Shown here piece by piece: positions 1 to 8,608 of a DNA stretch of 64,000 bases. How positions within the stretch are numbered: position 1 is the stretch's first letter; every line of letters begins with the position of its first letter. The stretch is from Methylobacterium jeotgali (lineage in GTDB: Bacteria > Pseudomonadota > Alphaproteobacteria > Rhizobiales > Beijerinckiaceae), in contig NZ_BPQR01000010.1 of assembly GCF_022179345.1 (NCBI RefSeq), positions 1-64,000 on the forward strand, in the 5' to 3' direction. Below the pieces are notes generated by a model. The model did not search any database, had not been told where the DNA came from, and saw only the letters and a program-made list of their open reading frames with translations. Both the position numbers and the translations under genes were made by a program.

Positions 1-1
1 C

Positions 2-58
2 GAGGCCAAGGCCTATCTGCTGCCGGCCATCGAACTCGGATGGCACGTCGTCGCCTGA
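2..58 (+). CDS. C-terminal tail of a gene entering from the left
   Basis: One frame is open from the window edge and ends at TGA 56-58, giving the tail EAKAYLLPAIELGWHVVA. This could be the last 18 residues of a gene that starts outside the window. The piece is too short to assign a family, and the call rests only on the open frame and the lack of a competing gene. Confidence 0.3.
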   Translation, partial: EAKAYLLPAIELGWHVVA

Positions 59-258
59 GCGCTGCGCCCGGCGCGACCGAGGGACGCGCCCCGCCCGCGA
101 CCAGATCGGAACGCGCCTGAGCCGATGATCGGGCGGACGCCGGGATGGAGCACATCGTAGCCCGGCCGCTGGGACCGTCCGGGCCGGCGATGCGGTCGCC
201 GAGGGTCCGCTGCGGCGCGTGAGGCCTCCAGCACCCCCGCATAGGCGGCGGAGGCGAC

Positions 259-480
259 CTAGCCGATCGAAATGCCGCCGGTCTCGCCGCGCCCCGCCCG
301 GCGAGCGGCGGCGGGCGCCGTCTCCGCCTGCGCCAGGGTCTTGCGCGCCTCCTGCAGGAAGATCTGCCCCGGCAGCGTCAGGTTCACGAGCCGGCGGCTC
401 CGCCCGGCATCGCCGTCCGACCTCGCCGCCATCGGCTTCGACGTCCGCCCGCCTATCGACGAGCCCATGACGGCGACGGA
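259..480 (-). pseudogene. Remnant of a LysR-type regulator
   Basis: Read on the minus strand, the segment ending at the stop 259-261 gives LTLPGQIFLQEARKTLAQAE and then a run ending GETGGISIG. This matches the linker helix of LysR-type regulators, typically L-T-x-A-G-x-x-L-L-E-x-A-R followed by R-x-x-x-G-E-x-G-x-L-x-I-G. Neither a convincing HTH upstream nor an effector domain downstream is present, so it is a truncated relic. The family call comes from motif resemblance only. Confidence 0.45.
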
Positions 481-604
481 AGGATAGCCCGCCCGGCACG
501 ATCGGCCGTGTCGCCAGGGATACACGCGACAGCGCGTCGGAGGCCGGCACACACCCATCTCAAGCTTTCGTGATTGACACGATGGCTCGCAGCCACGAGG
601 CAGG

Positions 605-800
605 GAGCGGTCAAGGTTCTCGCTGCCGCCGGGCGGCGAGCTAAGAGGGAATCCGGTGCGGTCCGATGGGCCAAGACCGGAGCTGCCCCCGCAACTGTCA
701 GCGGCGAGTCCTCCGTCGATCAGCGTCACTGGTGAGCGATCACCGGGAAGACCAGACGGAGGGTGACGACCCGCGAGCCAGGAGACCTGCCCTGACCGGA
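605..800 (+). promoter_or_regulatory. Cobalamin (B12) riboswitch
   Basis: The conserved cobalamin riboswitch blocks occur in order: AAGAGGGAATCCGGTGCG at about 647-664, the B12-box-like GCTGCCCCCGCAACTGT at about 682-698, and the closing GAGCCAGGAGACCTGCC at 776-792. It lies about 115 bp before the first start codon of a B12 uptake operon. Adenosylcobalamin binding would be expected to reduce expression of that operon. The fold was not computed; the call rests on the conserved blocks and their spacing. Confidence 0.92.
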
Positions 801-915
801 ACGTGTCTCGCGGGCGGGGTGTCCTGACGGGTCGCATGCGTGCGCGGCCCCGTCGTGGTCGCTCTGTCGCCTGCGTCCGGATCGGCCTCCCCGTCCATGG
901 TTCGGGGAAGGACCG

Positions 916-1704
916 ATGATACCGCAAACATCACCCGCCGCGTCGGCGGCGCCGCAAGGGATGGCCCGCTGCGGCGACGGCGCCGTCGACCCGCTGGAGC
1001 TCTACGCCGGCGGCATCGACACCTCCGACTACGTGGAGCAGCTGATGCCGCTGCTGCGGGCGGCGGTGCCTCGTGTCGGGACGCTGCTCGATGTCGGGGC
1101 CGGCGGCGGCCAGCTCGGGTCCGCGATGCGCGACCGGATCGCGGCCTGGACGGCGGTCGAGCCTTCACCGAGCATGCGGCGGCGTCTCGGCGCGCTGGTC
1201 CCGCCGCCGGCCCTGGTGAATGCCGGATGGCAGGACGCCGACCTCCCGGCGTCTTGCGCGGACACGGTGCTCGCCGCGAACATGCCGGCGCCCCTGACCG
1301 ACACCGCAGCCTTCCTCGCCCGCTGCCGGCGCTGGGCGCGCCGGACCGTCGTCTGGGTGGTGCCGGCCCAGCGCGGCCCGCGCGGCCTCTGCCTCGCCGG
1401 CTGCCTGCCGCGAGAGTGGCACGGGGAGGACGAGACCCCGGGCGTCGACATCGTCCTCCGCCGTCTGCCGCCGGGCGACCGGCCCGCCATCCTCGTGCGC
1501 AGCGACTGGACCTTCCGCCTCGACGTTCCCGACCTGCCGCGCATGGCCGCCCATCTCGCCGACAGGCTCGGCTGGGCCGAGGGCGACCCGCGCCGCCCCG
1601 AGCTCGTCCTTCATCTCGCCGCGCAGGCGCTTCCGGTCCCCGGCGGCCACCGCCTCAGCGTCTCCCGTGCCTCGGCCATCCTCGTCTGGAGAAAAGACTC
1701 GTGA
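916..1704 (+). CDS. Class I SAM-dependent methyltransferase in the B12 operon
   Basis: This 262-residue protein carries the SAM-binding motif LLDVGAGGGQLG (about residues 57-68) and then an acidic-strand region (TAVEPSPSMRRR), typical of class I methyltransferases. GGGGAAGGA about 4 nt before ATG 916 supports the start. It is the first gene after the cobalamin riboswitch and its TGA overlaps the GTG of the receptor gene, so it belongs to the uptake operon. Its substrate is unknown; a cobalamin-related small molecule or regulatory role is only a guess from context. Confidence 0.8.
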   Translation: MIPQTSPAASAAPQGMARCGDGAVDPLELYAGGIDTSDYVEQLMPLLRAAVPRVGTLLDVGAGGGQLGSAMRDRIAAWTAVEPSPSMRRRLGALVPPPALVNAGWQDADLPASCADTVLAANMPAPLTDTAAFLARCRRWARRTVVWVVPAQRGPRGLCLAGCLPREWHGEDETPGVDIVLRRLPPGDRPAILVRSDWTFRLDVPDLPRMAAHLADRLGWAEGDPRRPELVLHLAAQALPVPGGHRLSVSRASAILVWRKDS

Positions 1705-3884
1705 TCCCCCGCCGCCTCTCCCTCGCGCTCACCCTCGCCTGCGGCAGCGCGCTCCCGGCCGTCGCTACGGCGCAGGACGGCCCGCAGGTCCGACCGGAGG
1801 TGACGCTCGACCAGCTCGTCGTCACCGCCACCGGCCGCCCGGAGCCCCGCTCCGAGATCGCAGGCACGGTCCAGATCATCGACCGGACCATGATCGAGAC
1901 CTCGACCGCCAAGTCGGTCACCGACCTGCTCGCCGAGAACGCGGTGGGCTTCTTCTCCGAGTGGACGCCGGGGCAGACCTCGATCAACATCCGCGGCGGG
2001 GCCACCGACGGGCAGGGCAAGGACTTCAAGAGCCAGGTCCTCGTGCTCATGAACGGCCGCCGCGCCGGCACCGCCAACCTCTCGAAGCTATCGATCGCCG
2101 ACGTCGAGCGCATCGAGATCGTGCGCGGGCCTTCTTCCGTGATCTACGGCAGCCAGAACATCGGCGGCGTCATCAACATCATCCTCAAGAACGGCCGCAC
2201 CGCGCCAGGCACCCTCGTCGAGGGCATCGGCGGCGTCTGGGGCCTCGCGCAGGGCCGGGCGCAGACGGGGGGCGTGGTCGGCCCGTTCGACTACTATCTC
2301 GGCGTCTCGGGCGCCAAGCGCGACGATTACTTCGCCGGCTCCGGCGACCGCATGGCCAACACCCAGTGGAACCGGATGGGCATCACCGCCGGCCTGGGGC
2401 TCCAGATCGACCCGAACCAGCGGCTCGACTTCTCGATGCGCACCGACGGCATCTACGGCGTCGGCTTCCGCGGCTCCGGCGGCAATCTCTACAGCAAGGA
2501 TGAGCGCACCAACGGCTCCTTCGACGCGAGCTACACCGGCCGCACGGAGGACGGGCGCCTGGGGCTGTTCGCGCAGTTCTACAGCGTCAACGACGAGGAC
2601 CGCTTCAAGTGGGCCTCCCCCGTCCAGCGCGGGGGCACGGGCCTGCCGGTCGCGGGCACGCGGGCCGACTTCAACACGCGCGACCTCGACATCCTCGGCA
2701 CGCGCTTCCAGCCGCGGGTCAGCCTCTTCGAGGGCAACGACCTGCTGCTCGGCTGGGACTGGGAGACGAGCCGCCTGCGCTCCGACCGCTTCCGCGCGGG
2801 CGTGCCCGGCAACACGCTGGCGCAGGTCTCGCCCCAGGACAACAACCAGACGGACCAGTTCCACGCCCTCTACATCGAGGACACGCAGCGCCTCTTCGAC
2901 GACCGCGTGACGCTCCGCGCCGGCGTCCGCCAGACCTACGGCACCACGAGCTTCGACCCGACGCCCTACCTCACGGCGCAGGTGACGGGCTCGCGCCCCT
3001 ACGAGGCGACGACCTACTCCGTCGGCGCGACCTACAAGGCGACCGACTGGCTCGCCTTCCGGGCCGGCGCCTCATCCGGCTTCCGGGCGCCGACGGCTTC
3101 CGAGATCGCGGCGGACTTCAACACGCTCGGCGGCGGGCGCATCTTCGGCAACCCCAACATCCGACCCGAGACCAGCGAGCAGGTCGAGATCGGCACGACG
3201 CTGACGAGCGGCGTCTCCCGCCTCGACCTCGCCCTGTTCCAGAACGTCATCTCGGACCGCATCATCACCCGCTCGCGGGGGCCGAACGCCAACACCTCGG
3301 ACTACGTCAACAACCCCGGCGACGTCGTCATCCGGGGCATGGAGGTCCAGTACGAGACCGACATGCTGCACCTTCTTGGGTGGGAGGCCGGGGCCTGGCG
3401 CTGGCGGGCCACCGCCAACGGCAACTACAACTTCGACATGAAGGACGAGGGCGCGGTGAGCGTCGCCACCGCCAACACGCGGCGCGTCGAGAGGGTCTAC
3501 CAGTACCAGCTCGCGCTCGGCACCCGCTTCGGGCAGGCCGATGGGCCCTATCCCTGGACGCTCCAGGTGCAGGGCGTGCTCAACGGGCCGGTCTGGTACA
3601 ACACCGAGGAGAACCTCCTCGTGCCGGCGGCCGAGCCCTACCGCGAGTACATCTGGCGCAAGGACCCGTACTTTCTCGTCAACATCCGCGGCGAGGTCGA
3701 GGTGAGGCCCGGCGTGAGGCTCTTCGCCCAGGTGCGCAACCTCTTCGACGTGAACTATCACCCGCTCTTCATCGCCATCGCCGGCCAGCAGCCGACGCTG
3801 GCCGACCTGCGCTTCTACAACGGCGGCGGCGGCACCTCCGCGCCGGGACGCGACGTGCAGGTCGGCCTCCAGGCCCGGTTCTAG
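1701..3884 (+). CDS. btuB: TonB-dependent outer-membrane receptor, BtuB-like (cobalamin)
   Basis: This is a 727-residue TonB-dependent receptor. It has a Sec signal peptide (MIPRRLSLALTLACG to ATAQD), a TonB box-like stretch LDQLVVTAT (about residues 38-46), a plug domain (INIRG, VLVLMNGRR, VERIEIVRGPSSVIYGSQNIGGVINI) and a 22-strand-type barrel ending in the aromatic GLQARF. The start is GTG 1701, overlapping the previous stop; the frame is open further upstream, but that part crosses the riboswitch leader and the methyltransferase. Position behind a B12 riboswitch and before BtuFCD-like genes makes corrinoid the likely ligand, which is an inference. Confidence 0.88.
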   Translation: MIPRRLSLALTLACGSALPAVATAQDGPQVRPEVTLDQLVVTATGRPEPRSEIAGTVQIIDRTMIETSTAKSVTDLLAENAVGFFSEWTPGQTSINIRGGATDGQGKDFKSQVLVLMNGRRAGTANLSKLSIADVERIEIVRGPSSVIYGSQNIGGVINIILKNGRTAPGTLVEGIGGVWGLAQGRAQTGGVVGPFDYYLGVSGAKRDDYFAGSGDRMANTQWNRMGITAGLGLQIDPNQRLDFSMRTDGIYGVGFRGSGGNLYSKDERTNGSFDASYTGRTEDGRLGLFAQFYSVNDEDRFKWASPVQRGGTGLPVAGTRADFNTRDLDILGTRFQPRVSLFEGNDLLLGWDWETSRLRSDRFRAGVPGNTLAQVSPQDNNQTDQFHALYIEDTQRLFDDRVTLRAGVRQTYGTTSFDPTPYLTAQVTGSRPYEATTYSVGATYKATDWLAFRAGASSGFRAPTASEIAADFNTLGGGRIFGNPNIRPETSEQVEIGTTLTSGVSRLDLALFQNVISDRIITRSRGPNANTSDYVNNPGDVVIRGMEVQYETDMLHLLGWEAGAWRWRATANGNYNFDMKDEGAVSVATANTRRVERVYQYQLALGTRFGQADGPYPWTLQVQGVLNGPVWYNTEENLLVPAAEPYREYIWRKDPYFLVNIRGEVEVRPGVRLFAQVRNLFDVNYHPLFIAIAGQQPTLADLRFYNGGGGTSAPGRDVQVGLQARF

Positions 3885-3885
3885 G

Positions 3886-4776
3886 GTGCGGCGCGCCGCG
3901 GCCGCGGGGCTCGCCGTCCTCACGGCCGCGGCGCCTGCCGCGGCCGAGCCGATCCGGCTGACGGACGCGCTCGGCCGCGCCGTGACGCTCGAGGCGCCGC
4001 CGAAGCGCATCGTGACAATCTTCTCCTCGAACACCGAGCTCGTGGCGGCCCTCGGGCTGAGCGAGCGCATCGTCGGGATCGACGCCTTCACCCGCTACCC
4101 GCCGGAGGCCGCGGGCAAGCCCGTCGTCGGCGGCCGCCTCGGCTTCTCCGTCGACGCCGTGGTCGCTCAGGCGCCCGACCTCGTGCTCGTGACCCCGGCC
4201 CGTCAGGCGGCCCATCAGCTCCTCGCGGCGATGGAGCGGCTCGGCGTGCCGGTCCTGGTGCTGACGAGCCGCAGCCTCGCCGAGGTCCTCGACAACATCC
4301 GCCTCGTCGGGAAGGCCTCGGGCGAGACGGAGCGCGGCCGGGCGCTCGCCGATGCCCTCGCCGCCCGGCTCGCGACGGTCGCCGCCCGCATCGAGGGCCG
4401 GCCCTGCCCGCGGGTGCTGCTGATCACCGGACGTCTCGGCAACGGGCTGCTCCTCGCCGCACGGCCTGCGACCTACACCATGGACGCCCTGCGGCGAGCG
4501 GGCGCCTGCCCGGCGCTGCCCGGCCGCGCCGGGCTCGCCCAGGTCTCGCCGGAGGCGGTGCTCGCCGCCGATCCCGACGTGCTGCTCCTCGCCGGCCGGG
4601 AGGACGAATTGCGGGACCTCGCCGCACGGCCGGGCTTCCGCGAGATGCGCGCGGTGCGCGAGGGCCGCGCCCACACCGTGCTCCGCGCCGAGTTCCTGAT
4701 CCCGGGCCCTCGCACGGTCGACGGCATCGAGCGCCTCGCTAATCTGCTGCATCCGCCGACCGGGGCCGCGCCGTGA
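3886..4776 (+). CDS. btuF: Periplasmic cobalamin/iron-complex binding protein (BtuF-like)
   Basis: This 296-residue ABC substrate-binding protein of the helical-backbone (Fe3+-siderophore/B12) class starts at GTG 3886, one base after the receptor stop. It has a short signal peptide ending about AAPAAAEP, the family opening IRLTDALGRAVTLEAPPKRIV, and the long rigid helix near the middle. It would capture the corrinoid delivered through the BtuB-like receptor and pass it to the permease encoded next, whose gene overlaps by 4 bp (GTGA). B12 rather than iron is inferred from the riboswitch. Confidence 0.85.
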   Translation: MRRAAAAGLAVLTAAAPAAAEPIRLTDALGRAVTLEAPPKRIVTIFSSNTELVAALGLSERIVGIDAFTRYPPEAAGKPVVGGRLGFSVDAVVAQAPDLVLVTPARQAAHQLLAAMERLGVPVLVLTSRSLAEVLDNIRLVGKASGETERGRALADALAARLATVAARIEGRPCPRVLLITGRLGNGLLLAARPATYTMDALRRAGACPALPGRAGLAQVSPEAVLAADPDVLLLAGREDELRDLAARPGFREMRAVREGRAHTVLRAEFLIPGPRTVDGIERLANLLHPPTGAAP

Positions 4777-5753
4777 GGTTCGCCCTGCGCCTGGCTCCGC
4801 TGCTCGCTATCGCCCTCGTCTTCGGCATCGCCGCCGGCCACGACTGGGCCGGCCCGGCCGCCCTCGCCCGTGCCCTTGGCGGCGCCGACGACCTGCGCTC
4901 GAGGCTCCTCCTCGAGTGGCGCCTGCCCCGGGTGCTCGCCGCCGGCCTCGTCGGCGCGATGCTCGGGCTCGGCGGCGCGATCTTCCAGGGCGTGTTCCGC
5001 AACCCGCTGGCCGAGCCCTACCTCCTCGGGTCGGCGGGCGGGGCGGCGATCGGGGCGACGCTCGCGCTCCTCGTCCCTCTCGGGATGCCTTCGGCGCTGG
5101 CGCTCGGCGGCCTCTCCTTCGCCGGGGCCTGGGGCGCGACGCTCCTCGTGCTCGCCGTGGCGCGCGGCTCCGGCGCTGCCGACGCGGCGGGTCTGCTGCT
5201 CGCCGGCGTCGCGGTGGCGGCGATGCTCGGCGCCGTCCGCTCCCTCCTGATGCTCGCCCTGTCCGACGAGACCGTGAGCCTTCAGGTCGTGCTGAGCTGG
5301 ACGCTGGGCGGCATCCAGACGCCGACCTGGACCGGCCTCGCGCTTCTCGCCGGGCTCGCGGCCGCGGCGCTGGCCGCGAGCCTGCCGCTCGCCCGCGGCC
5401 TCGACCTGCTCGGGCTCGGCGACGACCAGGCGCGGGCCTTCGGCCTCGACGCCGACCGCTTCGTCCGCCGGGCCATCCTCGTCGGCGCCGCCGTGGTGGC
5501 GCTCGCCGTGGCCTATGGCGGCCTCGTCGCCTTCGTCGGGCTGATCGCGCCGCACGTCGCCCGCTGGTCGTCGGGGCCGCGCCATCGCGCCGTCCTGCCG
5601 CTCTCAGCGGCCATCGGCGCGATCCTCGTGATCGTCTGCGACGGCCTCGCCCGCGCCATGCTGCCCCCGGCGGAGATCCCTCTCGGCCTGATCACGGCCG
5701 CGGCCGGCGGGCCCTTCTTCCTCGTCCTCCTGCGCCGGAGGCTGCGGTCATGA
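4773..5753 (+). CDS. btuC: FecCD/BtuC-type ABC transporter permease
   Basis: A 326-residue polytopic inner-membrane protein of the FecCD family, with about ten hydrophobic segments. Recognisable family stretches are WRLPRVLAAGLVGAMLGLGG, GAIFQGVFRNPLAEPYLLG (near residues 67-85) and GGLVAFVGLIAPHVAR (about 250-265), the last next to the helix that contacts the ATPase. GTG 4773 overlaps the upstream TGA, and its own stop overlaps the ATG of the ATPase gene, so translational coupling along the operon is likely. Confidence 0.88.
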   Translation: MRFALRLAPLLAIALVFGIAAGHDWAGPAALARALGGADDLRSRLLLEWRLPRVLAAGLVGAMLGLGGAIFQGVFRNPLAEPYLLGSAGGAAIGATLALLVPLGMPSALALGGLSFAGAWGATLLVLAVARGSGAADAAGLLLAGVAVAAMLGAVRSLLMLALSDETVSLQVVLSWTLGGIQTPTWTGLALLAGLAAAALAASLPLARGLDLLGLGDDQARAFGLDADRFVRRAILVGAAVVALAVAYGGLVAFVGLIAPHVARWSSGPRHRAVLPLSAAIGAILVIVCDGLARAMLPPAEIPLGLITAAAGGPFFLVLLRRRLRS

Positions 5754-6499
5754 GTCACCTGGCCGCCGAAGGTCTCGTCGTGACGGCCGGGGAGCGGCGC
5801 CTCCTCGACGGCGTCTCGCTGAGGCTCGAGCCCGGCGCCCTCGTCGGGCTGATCGGCCCGAACGGCGCCGGGAAGACCACGCTCCTGCGCTGCCTCGCCG
5901 GCCTCGCGAGACCGGATGCCGGGACCGTCGCCCTCGACGGGACCGCGCTCGCCACGCTGCCGGTTTCCGAGCGCGGCCGCCGCATCGGCTACCTGCCGCA
6001 GAGCTTCCAGCTGGCCTGGGACTACACGGTCCGGGAGGTCGTCGCGCTGGGCGCGAGCCGGGCCTCCGGCGCCGGGGCGCGCATCCCCGCCGTCCTGCGC
6101 GCGCACGATCTGACGGCGCTGGCCGACCGGCCCTGGTCGGGCGTCTCCGGCGGCGAGCGGGCCCGCACCCTGCTTGCAGCGACCCTCGTCGCGGAGCCTG
6201 CCGTGCTGCTCGCCGACGAGCCCGGCGCCAGCCTCGACATCGGCCGCCGCCTCGACCTGATGCGCCGCCTGCGGGCCTACGCGCGGGAGCATGTCGCGGT
6301 CGTCGTCCTCCACGACATCGAGCAGGCCGTGCGCGATTGCGACCGCCTTGTTTTGATGGACGGCGGCCGCGTGATCCTCGACGGCCCGGCTCCGGCTCTG
6401 GCCGGCTCTCCCGAGATCGACCGGATCTTCGGCGTGCGCTTCGCGCGCACGCCCATCGACTCCGAGGCCGACGCCCTCCTCGCGGTATCTTCCCCTTGA
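5750..6499 (+). CDS. btuD: ABC transporter ATP-binding protein (BtuD-like)
   Basis: This 249-residue ATPase has Walker A GPNGAGKTTLL (about residues 38-48), Q-loop YLPQSFQ, signature VSGGERAR, Walker B VLLADEPGASLD and switch HDIEQ. These are the complete motifs of an importer ATPase of the FecE/BtuD group. ATG 5750 overlaps the permease stop. It is the last gene of the riboswitch-led operon and should power corrinoid import with the upstream permease and binding protein. Confidence 0.88.
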   Translation: MSHLAAEGLVVTAGERRLLDGVSLRLEPGALVGLIGPNGAGKTTLLRCLAGLARPDAGTVALDGTALATLPVSERGRRIGYLPQSFQLAWDYTVREVVALGASRASGAGARIPAVLRAHDLTALADRPWSGVSGGERARTLLAATLVAEPAVLLADEPGASLDIGRRLDLMRRLRAYAREHVAVVVLHDIEQAVRDCDRLVLMDGGRVILDGPAPALAGSPEIDRIFGVRFARTPIDSEADALLAVSSP

Positions 6500-6929
6500 G
6501 GAGCGGCCCGGATCTCCGATCCGCTCGCGGCGACTTTCCCGCTATCGCCTCGACGTTCCACGAGTGTGCCAAGTGCCAGGCAAGAACCTCGGATGGCGAG
6601 AGGTCGTCGGCACGATACCGAACGGCTGCCGTCGCTGTCGTGAAGACTCGCCGCAGGGCCTGTGCGCACGAATGTCCGATCCGCCGTGTGGTCGTGCCGC
6701 CACAGATCGATGGATTTGCCTCCGGTCCGACGCTTTGCCGGACACGGTGGCCAGCTCCAGGCCGGTCGCGTTTATGCCCCCGAAACAACGATTTATTGAG
6801 CGCCTCGCCGAATACCTTGGAGCATGTATAAACTACTGGAAGGCTTGCCTATTCTGCTGGAATCCGATTGCTCGGCGTTCGTGCGGGGCGGCCGGCGTGC
6901 CAAAATCCGTGGCGGCGAGGGCTGGTGTC
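6500..6929 (+). other. Intergenic region before the FecI-type sigma gene
   Basis: These 430 bases hold no convincing gene. An A+T-richer stretch around 6785-6840 (GATTTATTGAG, ATGTATAAAC) is the likely promoter region of the fecI-type operon. I see no clear Fur box by eye, although one would be expected for iron control. Confidence 0.4.
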
Positions 6930-7439
6930 ATGGAGGTGAGTTTGATCGATGCCCTGCATCGAAGCGAGGGCTTGGCGCTCCAGCGCTTCCTGCAGCGTCT
7001 GCTCGGCAACCCGGCCGATGCGGCCGACGCCCGTCAGGAAACCTACCTGCGCCTGCTCAAGGCTATCGAGCGGACCGAGATCGAACATCCGCGCGTGTTC
7101 CTGTTCTTCGTCGCGCGCAACGTCGCCAACACCTTGGGCAAGCGCCGCCGGTTTGAGGCGGACCTCTTCCGGTCCGCGACGAGCCTCCCCCTCGGCGACA
7201 TCGCCGACGATCAGTCGCGCATCGAGCAGCAGGTGATCGCCCGCCAGCAGCTCCGCCTGATCGCGGCCGCCATCGACGAGCTGCCGCCCCGCTGCCGGGA
7301 GGTCTTCCTGCTCAGCGCCTTCGACGGCCTCGCCAACGGCGAGATCGCCGCCCGGCTCGGCATCTGCCGGAACATGGTCGAGAAGCACCTGATGAAGGCG
7401 CTCCTGCGCACCCGCCTCTCCTGCCGCGACTTTTTCTAG
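6930..7439 (+). CDS. fecI: ECF sigma factor, FecI-like
   Basis: A 169-residue ECF sigma factor. Region 2 contains NPADAADARQETYLRLLKAI and VFLFFVARNVANTLGKRRR; region 4 contains IDELPPRCREVFLLSAFDGL, NGEIAARLGICRNMVEKHL and the terminal LRTRL. ATG 6930 gives the usual FecI length; the frame stays open upstream but there without sigma homology. It sits before a FecR gene and an STN-containing receptor, so it should direct transcription of that receptor in response to a ferric-siderophore signal. Confidence 0.9.
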   Translation: MEVSLIDALHRSEGLALQRFLQRLLGNPADAADARQETYLRLLKAIERTEIEHPRVFLFFVARNVANTLGKRRRFEADLFRSATSLPLGDIADDQSRIEQQVIARQQLRLIAAAIDELPPRCREVFLLSAFDGLANGEIAARLGICRNMVEKHLMKALLRTRLSCRDFF

Positions 7440-7533
7440 AGGCCGGACGTCAGGACTCCGCCCCTCCGCCGGTCTCTAAGGATGAGCGGAGCCGAGAGCC
7501 TCGCGGCCCGGTTCCGACAACCGATCGAGCGGC

Positions 7534-8478
7534 ATGAGCCAGAGCATCCCTCCCGAGGCCTCCGACGACGCCGAAGGCGACCCGGTCTACGAGCAGGCCG
7601 CGCTCTGGGTGGCGCGCCTCTCCTCCCCCGATGCGACCGCCGCCGACCGAAAGGCGTTCGAGGCCTGGCGCGCAGCCGATCCGGCGCATGCCGAAGCCTA
7701 TGCCGAGATGGACCAGTGGCGCCGGACGATGGGTCGGGTGCCCGATCCGCGCCGGCGCCGGCGCGGCAAGCCGGCGGGGCTGGCCGTCGCGGCCGCGCTC
7801 GGGCTCGCCGGGGCGCTCGGCCACCACATCGGACTGTTCGATCGGCTCAGGGCCGATGCGTGGACGGATGTCGGCGGGTTCCGGGCCGAGACGCTGGCGG
7901 ATGGCAGCCGGGTCGATCTGAACACGGATACGGCCCTGGCGCTGCATTACACGGCCGCGGAGCGCGGGATCGAGCTTCTCCGCGGCGAGGCGGCCTTCGA
8001 GGTCGTGCCGGACAGCCGGCGGCCTTTCGTCGTGCGCGGGAAGGGCCTCAGCGTCCGGGCCGTCGGCACGCGCTTCTTCGTGCGCGTCGACGGCGTCGCG
8101 ACGCCGGTTGGCGTCGCCGAGGGACAGGTCGAGGTCACGACGCCCGGAGGCCGGGCCGGGCTCCGGGCCGGCGAAACCCTGGTGCGGGAGCAGGCCAGCC
8201 GCGTCACGACCGAGCGGAGCGACGTCGCCCGGATGATGGCCTGGCGCGAGGGCCGGCTCGTCTTCTCCGGCCAGCCCCTCTCGGTGGTTCTCGCCGAGCT
8301 CGAGCGCTATCGGCGCGGACGCATCGTGTCCCTCGACCCCACGGTCGGCACCAGGCGCTTCAGCGGCACGCTCGATCCGCGCGATACCGACGAGGCCCTC
8401 GCGGTCCTGGCGACGACGATGGACGTGCGCATCACCCGCGTCACGCCGCTGCTGGTGCTGGTCCGGCCGGGTTCTTGA
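7534..8478 (+). CDS. fecR: FecR-type anti-sigma/signal transducer
   Basis: A 314-residue FecR-family protein. The N-terminus has the DUF4880-type opening EQAALWVARLSSPDATAADRKAFEAWRAADPAHAEAYAEMD (quoted in part; residues about 20-60). One transmembrane helix follows (about residues 82-105), then the FecR domain (LADGSRVDLNTDTAL, GEAAFEVVPDSRRPFVV, AVGTRFFVR) and a C-terminal secretin/STN-binding part. It relays the receptor signal from the periplasm to the sigma factor encoded just upstream. Confidence 0.9.
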   Translation: MSQSIPPEASDDAEGDPVYEQAALWVARLSSPDATAADRKAFEAWRAADPAHAEAYAEMDQWRRTMGRVPDPRRRRRGKPAGLAVAAALGLAGALGHHIGLFDRLRADAWTDVGGFRAETLADGSRVDLNTDTALALHYTAAERGIELLRGEAAFEVVPDSRRPFVVRGKGLSVRAVGTRFFVRVDGVATPVGVAEGQVEVTTPGGRAGLRAGETLVREQASRVTTERSDVARMMAWREGRLVFSGQPLSVVLAELERYRRGRIVSLDPTVGTRRFSGTLDPRDTDEALAVLATTMDVRITRVTPLLVLVRPGS

Positions 8479-8608
8479 TCCTCTCGCCGGTCCTCGAAAG
8501 AATCTGCGTTCCGGAGGTCAGGAGTTTCCAGGCTCGCCGGTCTACCTTCGCAGGGACGGCAGAGCCGAAGCGCCATCGTCCCTTCGCAGGAAGCGACCGG
8601 GGCTGACG

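Noticed and set aside
840-1700. Open frame that would extend the BtuB-like receptor upstream to 840
   Set aside because: The extension is Arg/Pro-rich, crosses the riboswitch leader and lies over the methyltransferase gene in another frame. GTG 1701 gives a clean signal peptide.
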